From contig JAGPIU010000005.1 of assembly GCA_018054805.1 (NCBI GenBank), positions 1-12,653 of the forward strand: DNA of 12,653 bases, written 5' to 3'. Shown piece after piece: positions 1 to 7,478 of this stretch. Made by a program: the position numbers and the translations under genes. This DNA is from Paludibacter sp. (GTDB taxonomy: Bacteria; Bacteroidota; Bacteroidia; Bacteroidales; Paludibacteraceae). The notes below the pieces were generated by a model. The model was not told the origin of the DNA and made no database searches. It worked only from the letters and a program-made list of their open reading frames with translations. Positions within the stretch are counted from its first letter, which is position 1; each line of letters opens with the position of its first letter.

Positions 1-40
1 AAATAATTATATTCAGGTGTTCAAAACTATATTTTCAATA

Positions 41-73
41 TTGCACAGTTTAACAATAAAAGTGTTATTTTTG
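41..73 (+). promoter_or_regulatory. Candidate Bacteroidota promoter for the carboxyltransferase gene
   Basis: TATTTTTG at 66-73 matches the Bacteroidota -7 consensus TAnnTTTG exactly, and a TTG at 41-43 could be the -33 element. The 22-base spacing is a little longer than the usual 19-20, so the -33 call is weak. Transcription would start near base 80, leaving a leader of about 60 bases. Bases 1-40 show no coding sequence or hairpin that I can support. Confidence 0.45.
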
Positions 74-140
74 CAGCCGATTAATTCTGGTTGGAAAACT
101 TCCGACCCGATTCCCTTTAAGTTAAATCAATAATAAAGTT

Positions 141-1685
141 ATGACTTTAAAGAAAAACATTCTTGCGCTCAGACAAAAGAAAGCCATTGTTCAAAAAGGA
201 GGTGGCGATAAAGCCATTGAGAAACAGGTGGCGATGGGTAAAATGACTGCCCGCGATCGTATTTTGGCTTTGTTGGACGCAGATTCGTTTCACGAATATG
301 ACATGTTTGTGGAACATGAAGAAAGAAACTTCGGTATGGACTCTAAAGAACTGCCCGGCGATGGTGTTATCACAGGTACCGGTACTATCAATGGAGCTCC
401 AATATGTATTTACGCTCAGGACTTTACCGTAATGGGAGGTTCACTCGGGCTGAAACATGCCCGGAAAATTACCAAAATCATGGATCATGCACTGAAAATG
501 AAAGTGCCATGTATTGGTATTAACGACTCGGGTGGTGCTCGTATTCAGGAAGGTATTGGCGCTTTGGCCGGTTATGGTGAGATTTTTTACCGTAACACTA
601 TGGCTTCGGGCGTTATTCCTCAAATTTCAGTAATTCTCGGTCCGTGTGCCGGAGGTGCTGTGTATTCGCCTGCACTTACCGACTTTGTGTTCGTGGTTGA
701 AAACATTTCGAAAATGTTTATTACAGGCCCGAATGTGATTGAAACTGTACTTGGCGAAAAAATTTCGCAGGAAGATCTTGGTGGTGCCCGTGTACATGCT
801 GAGATTACCGGTAATGCTCATTTCTATGCGCTTAGCGAAATGGAGTGTCTCAATCAGATTAAGGAACTTGTTTCACTAATTCCCCACAGCAATCAGCAAA
901 AAGCAGAACGCATTGAACCACGCAAACCAAAATTCAGAAAGAAAATTGAAAATATTATTCCTTCTGATCCAAAACAGCCTTATGATGTACGCGAAGTGAT
1001 TTTCGCACTTACCGACGAATCAAAATTCCTCGAAGTACAGGAATTGTGGGCACCAAACATTGTGATCGGTTTCGGACGTATGGATGGCGAAACAATTGGT
1101 TTTGTAGCTAACCAGCCGATGTATCTGGCCGGTGTGCTCGATTGCGATGCTTCTGACAAAGCTGCACGTTTCATTCGTTTCTGCGATGCGTTCAATATTC
1201 CAATTCTTACGCTCGAAGATATGCCGGGTTACCTTCCGGGTGTCGACCAGGAACATGCAGGTGTAATTCGTCACGGAGCAAAAATGCTTTACGCATATTC
1301 TGAGGCTACTGTACCTAAAATTACTGTAATTCTTCGTAAAGCTTATGGTGGTGGTTACATTGCTATGAATTCGCGTCACCTTGGTGCCGACTTTATGTTT
1401 GCATGGCCGGGAGCTGAAATTGCGGTTATGGGACCTGAAGGTGCTGCTAACATTATTTTCCGTAAGGAAATTATGGAAGCCGAAGACGAGGAAGCAATGC
1501 GTCAGCAAAAAGTACAGGAATATATCGAGAAGTTTGCAAATCCGTTTGTGGCTGCCTCTAAAGGATATATCGATGCTGTAATTGAACCTGAAGAGACACG
1601 CGAACTTGTTTTGCACGCACTCGAGGTATCGAAAAACAAAGACGATCACCGTCCATATAAAAAACACGGAGTTCCTCCATTCTGA
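141..1685 (+). CDS. mmdA: Biotin-dependent acyl-CoA carboxyltransferase subunit (propionyl-CoA carboxylase beta / methylmalonyl-CoA decarboxylase alpha)
   Basis: This cytosolic subunit moves carboxyl groups between biotin and an acyl-CoA, most likely the propionyl-CoA/methylmalonyl-CoA pair. The 514 residues match the family's usual length and contain two crotonase-like halves. The N-terminal half has NDSGGARIQEG (128-138) and the glycine-rich GPCAGG (167-172), typical of an oxyanion hole for the acyl-CoA carbonyl. The C-terminal half has DCDASDKAARFIRFCD (334-349), LEDMPGYLPG (358-367) and KAYGGGYIAM (400-409), the second oxyanion hole facing carboxybiotin. The ATG at 141 gives the expected N-terminus and, as is usual in this phylum, has no Shine-Dalgarno site. 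A small biotin carrier follows 83 bases downstream. Sequence alone cannot separate a carboxylase (pccB) from a Na+-pumping decarboxylase (mmdA): neither a biotin carboxylase nor an OadB/OadG-type membrane subunit is present here. The family call is firm; the symbol is tentative. Confidence 0.9.
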   Translation: MTLKKNILALRQKKAIVQKGGGDKAIEKQVAMGKMTARDRILALLDADSFHEYDMFVEHEERNFGMDSKELPGDGVITGTGTINGAPICIYAQDFTVMGGSLGLKHARKITKIMDHALKMKVPCIGINDSGGARIQEGIGALAGYGEIFYRNTMASGVIPQISVILGPCAGGAVYSPALTDFVFVVENISKMFITGPNVIETVLGEKISQEDLGGARVHAEITGNAHFYALSEMECLNQIKELVSLIPHSNQQKAERIEPRKPKFRKKIENIIPSDPKQPYDVREVIFALTDESKFLEVQELWAPNIVIGFGRMDGETIGFVANQPMYLAGVLDCDASDKAARFIRFCDAFNIPILTLEDMPGYLPGVDQEHAGVIRHGAKMLYAYSEATVPKITVILRKAYGGGYIAMNSRHLGADFMFAWPGAEIAVMGPEGAANIIFRKEIMEAEDEEAMRQQKVQEYIEKFANPFVAASKGYIDAVIEPEETRELVLHALEVSKNKDDHRPYKKHGVPPF

Positions 1686-1768
1686 TCTGGATATCCAAAT
1701 TTTTATTGTAAACATGTGTATTTTAATATGCAGGTTTCAATCTTAATCAATTAAAAAATTCAGACATA

Positions 1769-2110
1769 ATGAAAAATAAAAAAGAAACTCCGGAATATAT
1801 CGATTTTGCGGTAACTGCCCGAAAATATAAAACATTGCTTACCCGTAAGTATCAGAACCGTAAGGTGTGGGTTGATCCTAATCCTTATGAAATTCAGTCG
1901 TTTATACCGGGTACAATCTTGCAAATATCGGTACAGGAAGGCGAAGTGGTAAACGAAGGTGCACCTTTGTTGATTCTCGAAGCCATGAAAATGCAAAACC
2001 GAATTGAAATGCCATTTACAGCTAAAATTAAAAAAATCAACGTAAAAGTAGGCGACAGAGTTCCTAAAGATACTTTGATGATTGAACTTGAAGCTGTTGA
2101 AGGTGAATAG
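1769..2110 (+). CDS. Biotin carboxyl carrier protein (biotinyl domain)
   Basis: This is a swinging-arm carrier for a biotin-dependent carboxylase or decarboxylase. Its 113 residues include a biotinyl domain at about 42-110, with the biotinylation motif EAMKMQ at 71-76; Lys74 would be biotinylated by the cell's BirA-type ligase. The upstream half of the domain contains SFIPGTILQISVQEGEVV (44-61), the usual hammerhead strands. The N-terminal 40 residues are basic and polar. They lack the long Ala/Pro linker common in carriers of decarboxylase complexes, so the protein is short for the family. It follows the carboxyltransferase gene with no promoter or terminator seen between them and ends 23 bases before a strong terminator, so the two genes probably form one bicistronic unit. 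The partner biotin carboxylase or membrane subunit is not in this window. Confidence 0.88.
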   Translation: MKNKKETPEYIDFAVTARKYKTLLTRKYQNRKVWVDPNPYEIQSFIPGTILQISVQEGEVVNEGAPLLILEAMKMQNRIEMPFTAKIKKINVKVGDRVPKDTLMIELEAVEGE

Positions 2111-2133
2111 TAATCGAATTATCTTATAAATTG

Positions 2134-2172
2134 AACTCCTGCAGAAAACATATTTTTTGTGGGAGTTTTTTT
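2134..2172 (+). terminator. Intrinsic terminator after the biotin carrier gene
   Basis: AACTCCTGCAGAAAA (2134-2148) pairs with TTTTTTGTGGGAGTT (2153-2167) around a CATA loop, giving 15 consecutive pairs including three G-U. A run of T continues to 2172. It closes the carboxyltransferase/carrier unit. Confidence 0.85.
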
Positions 2173-2188
2173 ATACATAAAAAACAAT

Positions 2189-2196
2189 TATCTTTG
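2189..2196 (+). promoter_or_regulatory. Candidate -7 box for the acidic protein gene
   Basis: TATCTTTG fits TAnnTTTG exactly and sits between the preceding terminator and the ATG at 2227, giving an expected leader of about 25 bases. No TTG is found at the -33 distance, so this rests on the -7 box and its position. Confidence 0.45.
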
Positions 2197-2226
2197 AATC
2201 TCTAACAAACAAAATTAATATTGCTT

Positions 2227-2559
2227 ATGAAAACTCAGGAAGACGACTTACTGGTATACGACGAAGATGATGCCGTAAAATTTATTTTAAATTTCCTACC
2301 CGAAGACGCCAAAAAAAGCATCGACGATTCGAAAATTGAATATGTATTGGATGTGGTTTATGAGTTTTACGACGAAAACGGCCTGATTGAAGAAGATTCG
2401 ACAGAAGAAGCCAGCATCGACGAAGAAGAAATGTTTAAATACATTCTCAAAGTATCCAAAAAAGACAAAATGCAACTTACCGAAGAAGAAGTACAACTGA
2501 TTCTTGAGGGTGAGTTTGAATATGGTAAATCGATTGGTATTTACAGAGAAGAAGAGTAA
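2227..2559 (+). CDS. Small, very acidic protein of unknown function
   Basis: I do not recognise a family. The 110-residue product is soluble, with no signal peptide or membrane segment. More than a third of its residues are Asp or Glu, in clusters such as YDEDDA (11-16) and IDEEEMF (64-70). The pattern suggests two similar helical parts: a first with AVKFILNFLPEDAKKSIDD and a second with MFKYILKVSKKDKMQLTEEE, each with an aromatic-hydrophobic helix followed by a charged turn. This could be an internal duplication or just repeated helix chemistry. The ATG at 2227 is preferred over an in-frame TTG at 2221, because ATG is the normal start and the leader after the -7 box is then about 25 bases. 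The gene stands alone, with its own promoter box and terminator, which argues for a real transcript. It may be an adaptor-like or regulatory protein, but nothing here shows that. Confidence 0.75.
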   Translation: MKTQEDDLLVYDEDDAVKFILNFLPEDAKKSIDDSKIEYVLDVVYEFYDENGLIEEDSTEEASIDEEEMFKYILKVSKKDKMQLTEEEVQLILEGEFEYGKSIGIYREEE

Positions 2560-2575
2560 TTAAAACAATATTTAT

Positions 2576-2621
2576 AAAGCATTGGTCTGAAAATCATGTA
2601 TTTGAAGACTAATGCTTTTTT
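2576..2621 (+). terminator. Intrinsic terminator after the acidic protein gene
   Basis: AAAGCATTGGTCT (2576-2588) pairs with AGACTAATGCTTT (2606-2618), 13 pairs with one G-U, and the T run ends at 2621. It lies only 19 bases before the glycosyltransferase ATG, with no good -7 box between. The next gene may therefore depend on readthrough or on an unrecognised promoter. Confidence 0.8.
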
Positions 2622-2640
2622 GTGTTTATAACTTATATAA

Positions 2641-3654
2641 ATGAAAACTGCTGTTGTAATTCTGAACTGGAATGGCGAGATGTTTCTGAAACAATTTTTG
2701 CCATCGGTGATAACCCATACTGACCTTTCGGTAAACGAAATTGTGGTGGCTGACAATGGATCAACCGATGGATCGCTGCAATTGCTCAAAGAACAATTTC
2801 CCGAAGTTAAAACCATTTTGCTCGATCAAAATTATGGATTTGCAGGTGGCTACAACAAAGCGCTGGCTCAGATTGATGCTGAATATTATCTCCTTTTGAA
2901 TTCGGATGTGGAAGTAACGCCCGGCTGGCTCGATGTGCTTACGACTTATATGGATAAGCATCCAAAAACAGCGGCCTGCCAACCCAAAATCCGTGCTTTT
3001 CACAACAAGGAATATTTTGAACATGCCGGAGCAGCTGGTGGTTTTATCGACCGGTACGGATTTCCGTATTGCAGAGGTCGTATTTTCGGAACTACCGAAA
3101 AAGATTTGGGACAATACGATGAAGTAAGTGAAATATTCTGGGCTACAGGTGCATGTTTAATGATACGATCAGAAATCTTCAAAAAAACCGGTGGTTTCGA
3201 TGATGCTTTTTTTGCACACATGGAGGAAATTGATCTTTGCTGGCGCATTAATAGTCGTGGTTTTAAGATTGTGTGTGTGCCACAGAGCGTGGTTTACCAC
3301 GTAGGAGGGGGGACACTGAATACTGAGCATCCCCGAAAAACTTATCTGAATTTCAGAAATAATCTGCTAATGTTATATAAAAATGTGCCTCAGGCTCAGT
3401 TGAATAAGGTGCTCAATGCCCGGTGGTTTTTTGATTATGCAGCAGCTTTTCAGTTGTTTATCACAGGAAAACCGAAAAATGCTTCGGCAGTGTTTAAAGC
3501 GCGTCGGGATTTTGCAAAAATGAAAGCGGATTTTGAGGAAAAAAGAAAGGAGAATATTCTTTTTTCGACCTGTACTGCTTGTGATAATGTGCTGAAAAGA
3601 AGCGTAGTGTTTGATTATTATTTCAGAAATATAAAAACATTCGACAAGCTGTAA
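2641..3654 (+). CDS. Glycosyltransferase family 2 (GT-A fold, rhamnosyltransferase-like)
   Basis: This predicted cytosolic, inverting glycosyltransferase uses a nucleotide-sugar donor, probably for surface polysaccharide or glycolipid. The 337 residues carry the family's motifs in order: an N-terminal strand AVVILNWNG (4-12); ADNGSTDGS (37-45), contacting the nucleotide; LNSDVEV (86-92), holding the metal-binding D-x-D-like site; and ATGACLMIR (168-176) followed by GGFDDAFFAHMEEIDLCWR (184-202), where Glu195, Glu196 and Asp198 form the acidic catalytic region. A conserved YHVGGGT (219-225) and YLNFRNNLL (235-243) follow, as in WcaA/RfbF-type enzymes. The C-terminal part is mixed, with a basic stretch (KARRDFAKMKADFEEKRK), and has no clear membrane spans. 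Neighbours do not belong to a polysaccharide cluster, so donor and acceptor are unknown. The ATG lies just after a terminator, and the protein starts exactly at the first strand of the fold. Confidence 0.88.
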   Translation: MKTAVVILNWNGEMFLKQFLPSVITHTDLSVNEIVVADNGSTDGSLQLLKEQFPEVKTILLDQNYGFAGGYNKALAQIDAEYYLLLNSDVEVTPGWLDVLTTYMDKHPKTAACQPKIRAFHNKEYFEHAGAAGGFIDRYGFPYCRGRIFGTTEKDLGQYDEVSEIFWATGACLMIRSEIFKKTGGFDDAFFAHMEEIDLCWRINSRGFKIVCVPQSVVYHVGGGTLNTEHPRKTYLNFRNNLLMLYKNVPQAQLNKVLNARWFFDYAAAFQLFITGKPKNASAVFKARRDFAKMKADFEEKRKENILFSTCTACDNVLKRSVVFDYYFRNIKTFDKL

Positions 3655-3671
3655 CAACATTTGGCGTTTGA

Positions 3672-3703
3672 AAACGGGCAGGATATTTTCATCCTGCCCG
3701 TTT
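3672..3703. terminator. Bidirectional terminator between convergent genes
   Basis: AAACGGGCAGGAT (3672-3684) pairs perfectly with ATCCTGCCCGTTT (3691-3703) around a six-base loop, a GC-rich 13-bp stem. It sits 17 bases after the glycosyltransferase stop and 30 bases after the stop of the convergent membrane protein gene. Short T runs flank the stem on both strands, so it can serve both transcripts. Confidence 0.88.
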
Positions 3704-3733
3704 CTATTGAATTAATTCAGTAATAAATAGACA

Positions 3734-4237
3734 TTATGGTTTCAAAAGATTGTTATTTTTCTGTTCAGGCATTTCATCGTCTGAGTTTTCATTAAGCGAC
3801 AAAATCATAATTCCGGTTTTTTTAATTAAGAAATAAGCCACAGCAAGCGCAATTATCAGCAGTGCCATTCCTATAGTGGTATTGAATGGCATTTCTTCGA
3901 TATTGATAATCACAATTTTACGTGCCAATGCAATGATGGCCACCAACACAACTACCTCCACGTGAACAATGTTTTGTTTAAGGTAAACTTTAATCGTTTC
4001 GAGAAGTTCTATACCAATCAGAATCAGCAGAAAAGCTCCGAAACTATCCATCAGCGTATCCAAAGAGATCAGCACTGTTTCATTGTTGTAAAAATCCATA
4101 AACAAGGTATACACCAACTCCAGGGTAGCAGAAATAAGTATCAGCGACATCATGAAAATCAATACTGTAACAATTACCTTCTCAACAGTGGAAGTATATT
4201 TTCGCAAAAAGCGGATATAACGGGCTTGCTTAAGCAT
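3734..4237 (-). CDS. PsiE-family inner-membrane protein (phosphate-starvation-inducible type)
   Basis: This 167-residue membrane protein has four predicted spans, at about residues 20-45, 62-82, 92-112 and 120-138. It carries the PsiE signature in the middle: LLETIKVYLKQN (78-89) followed by VHVEVVVLVAIIALARKIVI (91-110), with conserved Glu, Tyr, His and Arg. The tail (149-167) is polar and probably cytosolic. Family members in enterobacteria are induced by phosphate starvation, but their biochemical role is unknown, and no Pho-box can be claimed here. It lies 119 bases downstream of a trkH copy on the same strand, with a -7 box in the gap, and converges on the glycosyltransferase gene. It could be co-transcribed with trkH or have its own promoter. 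The family assignment is good; the function is not established. Confidence 0.82.
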   Translation of the reverse strand: MLKQARYIRFLRKYTSTVEKVIVTVLIFMMSLILISATLELVYTLFMDFYNNETVLISLDTLMDSFGAFLLILIGIELLETIKVYLKQNIVHVEVVVLVAIIALARKIVIINIEEMPFNTTIGMALLIIALAVAYFLIKKTGIMILSLNENSDDEMPEQKNNNLLKP

Positions 4238-4316
4238 ATTAATTGAATAATTTATTGTGTATGGAGAAAAAATCTTACAGTGACAAATTGAGTGTGTACT
4301 ATTGATCTTGATTTTA

Positions 4317-4324
4317 CAAAACTA
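4317..4324 (-). promoter_or_regulatory. Candidate -7 box for the psiE-like gene
   Basis: Read on the minus strand, this is TAGTTTTG, an exact fit to TAnnTTTG. It lies in the gap between the distal trkH stop and the psiE-like start, leaving a leader of about 70 bases. No TTG is seen at the -33 distance. No hairpin terminator for trkH was found in the same gap. Confidence 0.35.
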
Positions 4325-4356
4325 ATAAAAAAAACATTCAACTAAACATGATCCGA

Positions 4357-5814
4357 TTATTTTTTCCAAAAAGCAGGTGTAAATAGCAGCAGGACAGTAA
4401 AAAGTTCGAGACGTCCTACTAACATTATAAATGATAGAAACCATTTGCTGAACTCTGGAATATCTGCATAGTTTCCCATAGGTCCTAAAGCCCCCAAACC
4501 TGGGCCTACACCTCCCAAACAGCCAATTAATCCACCAATGGATTCAATAAATCCCAATCCACTAATGTTTAATACCAAAATCCCAAATGCTACAGTAATA
4601 AGATAAAGTAAAACAAATGCCAAAACGCGTGTGATCACATCTTCACGCACAATATGCCCTGAATAACGCACCGGTAAAACAGCATTTGGATGAATAATGC
4701 GTTTAAATTCATAATAACAGTACTTGAAAACAATTACAATACGAACCATTTTTATAGCACCACTTGTTGAACCGGCAGAAGCCCCGGTCAACATTACGAT
4801 AAGCAATATTACCCATGTATAGGGTTGCCATTGTACATAATCGGCAGTTCCAAAACCAGTAGTTGTCATTAACGAAGAGACTGTAAAGAAAGCATCTCTC
4901 CACGCTTTCTCCAGTTTTGCAAATGTGAAGGCCTGGTCAAAATCAATAAGAGAAAAAACAATAAAAATTGTTGCTGAAAACAACAAAATTAAGTAGTATT
5001 TTAATTCTTCGTTTTCTTTTATTTTGCTGAATTTATTTTTAAATCCAAAATAATACAAGCTGAAATTTACACCTGAAAGTATCATGAAAATTGAAATTAC
5101 ATATTGAATATAAGCTGAATCCCAATATGCAATACTTGCTTGTTTTGTTGAAAACCCACCAGTGGCAACAGTGCCAAACGATTGACAAACAGCATCGAAC
5201 CACGACATTCCTCCGATACGAAGTAACACGGTTTGAACGGCTGTGAGTATCAGGTATATTAGAAATAGTCGCTTTGCCGTTTCGTTAATTTTAGGGTGAA
5301 TTTTATCTTTTGTTGGTCCGGCTGATTCAGCTGCAAAAAGCTGAGTAGCGCTTGTACCAAATACAGGTAAGAGTGCAAGTGTAAGTACAATAATACCCAA
5401 ACCACCAATCCAATGTGTCAGACTGCGCCAAAAAAGTATTCCCGGCGATAATTCTTCAATATTATTCAGGATAGAAGCCCCGGTAGTGGTAAAGCCGGAA
5501 ATTGTTTCGAAAAATGCATCGGTGAACGATGGAATACTCCCACTTAGCCAAAAAGGCAAAAGTCCGAACAATGTAAAAACGATCCAGGTAAAGGTGACCA
5601 CAAGTGAGCCTTCACGCTTTCCAATTATAGGATTTGCATTTCGACCTAAAAGTATTGATGCCGAAGCAGCCACAAAGCTAATAGCCGCTGAGGCCAAAAA
5701 ATAAATCAGATTTTTATCGTTGTAAAACCACGAAATAAGTGCTGTAGCTAATAATGCAGCAGTTTCAACTAACAATAAAATACCAAAAAAGCGTGCAATG
5801 AGTCTATAGTTCAT
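4357..5814 (-). CDS. trkH: TrkH-type potassium uptake channel subunit, distal copy
   Basis: This inner-membrane K+-translocating subunit works with the nucleotide-sensing TrkA. At 485 residues it has the family's normal length and four membrane-pore-membrane repeats. The pore-loop filter segments are TTTGAS (109-114), ATGGFST (217-223), TTTGFG (317-322) and GGVGPG (434-439). The conserved Arg468 sits in the last pore helix pair (GRLELFT). The loop after the third pore, which gates in this family, reads GSTSGAIK (348-355). The paralogue 193 bases upstream has GSTAGGIK there, and its third and fourth filters read TTTGYV and SDVGPG. Both copies end in the same TPAFWKK, so this is a tandem duplication that has since diverged widely. 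There is no second trkA, so both copies presumably share one. All four filter glycines remain, so it should be an active channel, perhaps with different affinity or gating. Confidence 0.93.
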   Translation of the reverse strand: MNYRLIARFFGILLLVETAALLATALISWFYNDKNLIYFLASAAISFVAASASILLGRNANPIIGKREGSLVVTFTWIVFTLFGLLPFWLSGSIPSFTDAFFETISGFTTTGASILNNIEELSPGILFWRSLTHWIGGLGIIVLTLALLPVFGTSATQLFAAESAGPTKDKIHPKINETAKRLFLIYLILTAVQTVLLRIGGMSWFDAVCQSFGTVATGGFSTKQASIAYWDSAYIQYVISIFMILSGVNFSLYYFGFKNKFSKIKENEELKYYLILLFSATIFIVFSLIDFDQAFTFAKLEKAWRDAFFTVSSLMTTTGFGTADYVQWQPYTWVILLIVMLTGASAGSTSGAIKMVRIVIVFKYCYYEFKRIIHPNAVLPVRYSGHIVREDVITRVLAFVLLYLITVAFGILVLNISGLGFIESIGGLIGCLGGVGPGLGALGPMGNYADIPEFSKWFLSFIMLVGRLELFTVLLLFTPAFWKK

Positions 5815-5865
5815 TATTTTAAATGCTTGTTTGTAAATTCACTCAAATCTTATTTAAAAGCAGGA

Positions 5866-5895
5866 TAAAAATAGCATCAAATAACTAAAGGTCAA
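5866..5895 (-). promoter_or_regulatory. Candidate promoter for the distal trkH
   Basis: On the minus strand a TTG (plus-strand CAA at 5893-5895) is followed after 19 bases by TATTTTTA (5866-5873), one mismatch from TAnnTTTG. It would give the second trkH its own start site about 45 bases before the ATG. Spacing is right but the last base of the -7 box is wrong, so confidence is modest. Confidence 0.35.
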
Positions 5896-5939
5896 CAGAA
5901 AAACGGAGAAACTTATGTGCGTCATTCAAAAACATAGAA

Positions 5940-5957
5940 ATATAAGATATCTTATAT
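5940..5957. repeat. 18-bp perfect palindrome between the trkH copies
   Basis: ATATAAGATATCTTATAT is a perfect inverted repeat with no spacer. It lies between the end of the proximal trkH and the candidate promoter of the distal copy, 45 bases upstream of the -33 element. A symmetric site in this place could be an operator for a dimeric regulator. It is AT-only except for one G and one C, so chance is not excluded. Confidence 0.5.
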
Positions 5958-6006
5958 CAATTGGGAGCACAGCCTGAATACTGTCATTTATATACAATGC
6001 AGACAA

Positions 6007-7476
6007 TTATTTTTTCCAGAATGCAGGTGTGAGAATTAATAAAACTGTAAAAAGCTCGAGTCGGCCAATCAGCATAATGATGGCAAGAAACCATTTTGCA
6101 AAATCAGATAAGTAATAAAAGTTCTTTGTAGGTCCAATCTCACCTAAACCAGGGCCTACATCACTCAAACTTGTTATCATTCCGCTTAGAGCTTCTTCAA
6201 ATCCCATTCCATTAAAACTCAAAACTATAGATCCGATAGCAACAATCATAAAATACAACAAAACAAATGCGAGTACACGTGTTGTGATATCTTCTTTCAT
6301 TAAATGTCCATTATATCTCACCGGAATAATAGCGTTGGGATGGACGATTCGTTTGAACTCGTAATAACAATATTTTGCAATTATAACTATTCGTACAGTT
6401 TTAATTCCACCGGCCGTTGAACCGGCTGAAGCGCCCATCATCATGGTGATAAGCAAAATAATCCACGTAACAGGTTTCCACAAATCATAATCGGCAGTTA
6501 CATAACCTGTAGTTGTAATTAACGAACTAACAGTAAATAAACTATCCCTGAATGCCAGTTCAATTGATGAAAAAGACAAAATGTCGTTTTCGGGAAGTAT
6601 AGATATCAGAATCAGTAAGGTGGAAACCAGGGTAATAAGTAAATAGTATCTGAATTCTTCGTTTACTCTGATCTTATCAAGCCGAGCTTTCATTACATAA
6701 TAATATATACTGAAATTAACACCGGCGAAAATCATAAACACTATAATTATATATTGTATAAGAGCCGAATCCCAATACCCGATACTTGCTTGCTTTGTGG
6801 AAAAACCACCTGTAGCCATAGTAGTAAAGGCGTGATTAACAGCATCAAACCAGTTCATTCCGGCAATTTTCAGCAAAATTGTCTCGATTAATGTAAGTGA
6901 AATGTAAATGACAAGCAGGCGTTTGGCTGTTTCATTCATTTTCGGATGAATTTTGTCCTTTGTTGGCCCCGTAGCCTCAGCTGAAAAAACCTGAACACTC
7001 GAAAAACCGAAAACAGGAAGAAGCGCCATTGAAATCACAATAATCCCAAGACCACCAATCCATTGCGTAAAACTTCGCCAAAACAAAATACTCTTTGGTA
7101 ACGATTCAATATCGTTCAGAATGGATGCTCCGGTAGTTGTAAATCCGGACATTGTTTCGAAAAAAGCATCGGTAAAAGAGGGGATGCTTCCACTAAATAA
7201 AAAAGGTAATAACCCCACGAGTGAAAAGAAAAGCCAGGTGTTTGTTACAATCACAGAACCTTCACGCTTTCCGATATTGGGCCGCGCATTTCGTCCCACA
7301 AACATAAATGTGGCTCCGGTTACAAATGCAATAGCTGCACTTAATAAAAAATCAAGCCATACTGTTTCTTTGTATATTAGGGAAACAACAAGAGCTACCA
7401 GTAAAAATCCTCCTTCGAACACAAGAAGACTTCCCAGTATTTTTACAATAAGCTTATGATTAAAATCTCTGAACAT
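6007..7476 (-). CDS. trkH: TrkH-type potassium uptake channel subunit, copy adjacent to trkA
   Basis: This is the membrane pore of a Trk/Ktr-type K+ uptake system. The 489-residue protein has the four-repeat K+-channel architecture, with filter segments TTTGAS (113-118), ATGGFST (221-227), TTTGYV (321-326) and SDVGPG (438-443). Its gating loop is the canonical GSTAGGIK (352-359), and the conserved Arg472 is in GRLELFT. The start chosen is the ATG at 7476-7474 (MFRDFNHK), whose A is also the last base of the trkA stop (TGATG on the minus strand). A longer reading into trkA, starting at 7521, would add 15 residues with no family match. The one-base overlap implies translational coupling with trkA and a balanced supply of the two subunits. 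By its motifs this is the orthodox copy; the distal paralogue is the diverged one. Confidence 0.94.
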   Translation of the reverse strand: MFRDFNHKLIVKILGSLLVFEGGFLLVALVVSLIYKETVWLDFLLSAAIAFVTGATFMFVGRNARPNIGKREGSVIVTNTWLFFSLVGLLPFLFSGSIPSFTDAFFETMSGFTTTGASILNDIESLPKSILFWRSFTQWIGGLGIIVISMALLPVFGFSSVQVFSAEATGPTKDKIHPKMNETAKRLLVIYISLTLIETILLKIAGMNWFDAVNHAFTTMATGGFSTKQASIGYWDSALIQYIIIVFMIFAGVNFSIYYYVMKARLDKIRVNEEFRYYLLITLVSTLLILISILPENDILSFSSIELAFRDSLFTVSSLITTTGYVTADYDLWKPVTWIILLITMMMGASAGSTAGGIKTVRIVIIAKYCYYEFKRIVHPNAIIPVRYNGHLMKEDITTRVLAFVLLYFMIVAIGSIVLSFNGMGFEEALSGMITSLSDVGPGLGEIGPTKNFYYLSDFAKWFLAIIMLIGRLELFTVLLILTPAFWKK

Positions 7477-7478
7477 CA
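7474..7478 (-). other. TGATG stop-start overlap of trkA and trkH
   Basis: On the minus strand the trkA stop TGA (7478-7476) shares its last base with the trkH start ATG (7476-7474). Such junctions usually mean termination-reinitiation. Here it decides the trkH start. Confidence 0.85.

Noticed and set aside
1020..1715. 231-codon open frame antisense to the carboxyltransferase gene
   Set aside because: It lies almost entirely opposite a well-recognised gene, and its translation is rich in Phe, Arg, Ser and Cys with no recognisable motif, as expected of a shadow frame.
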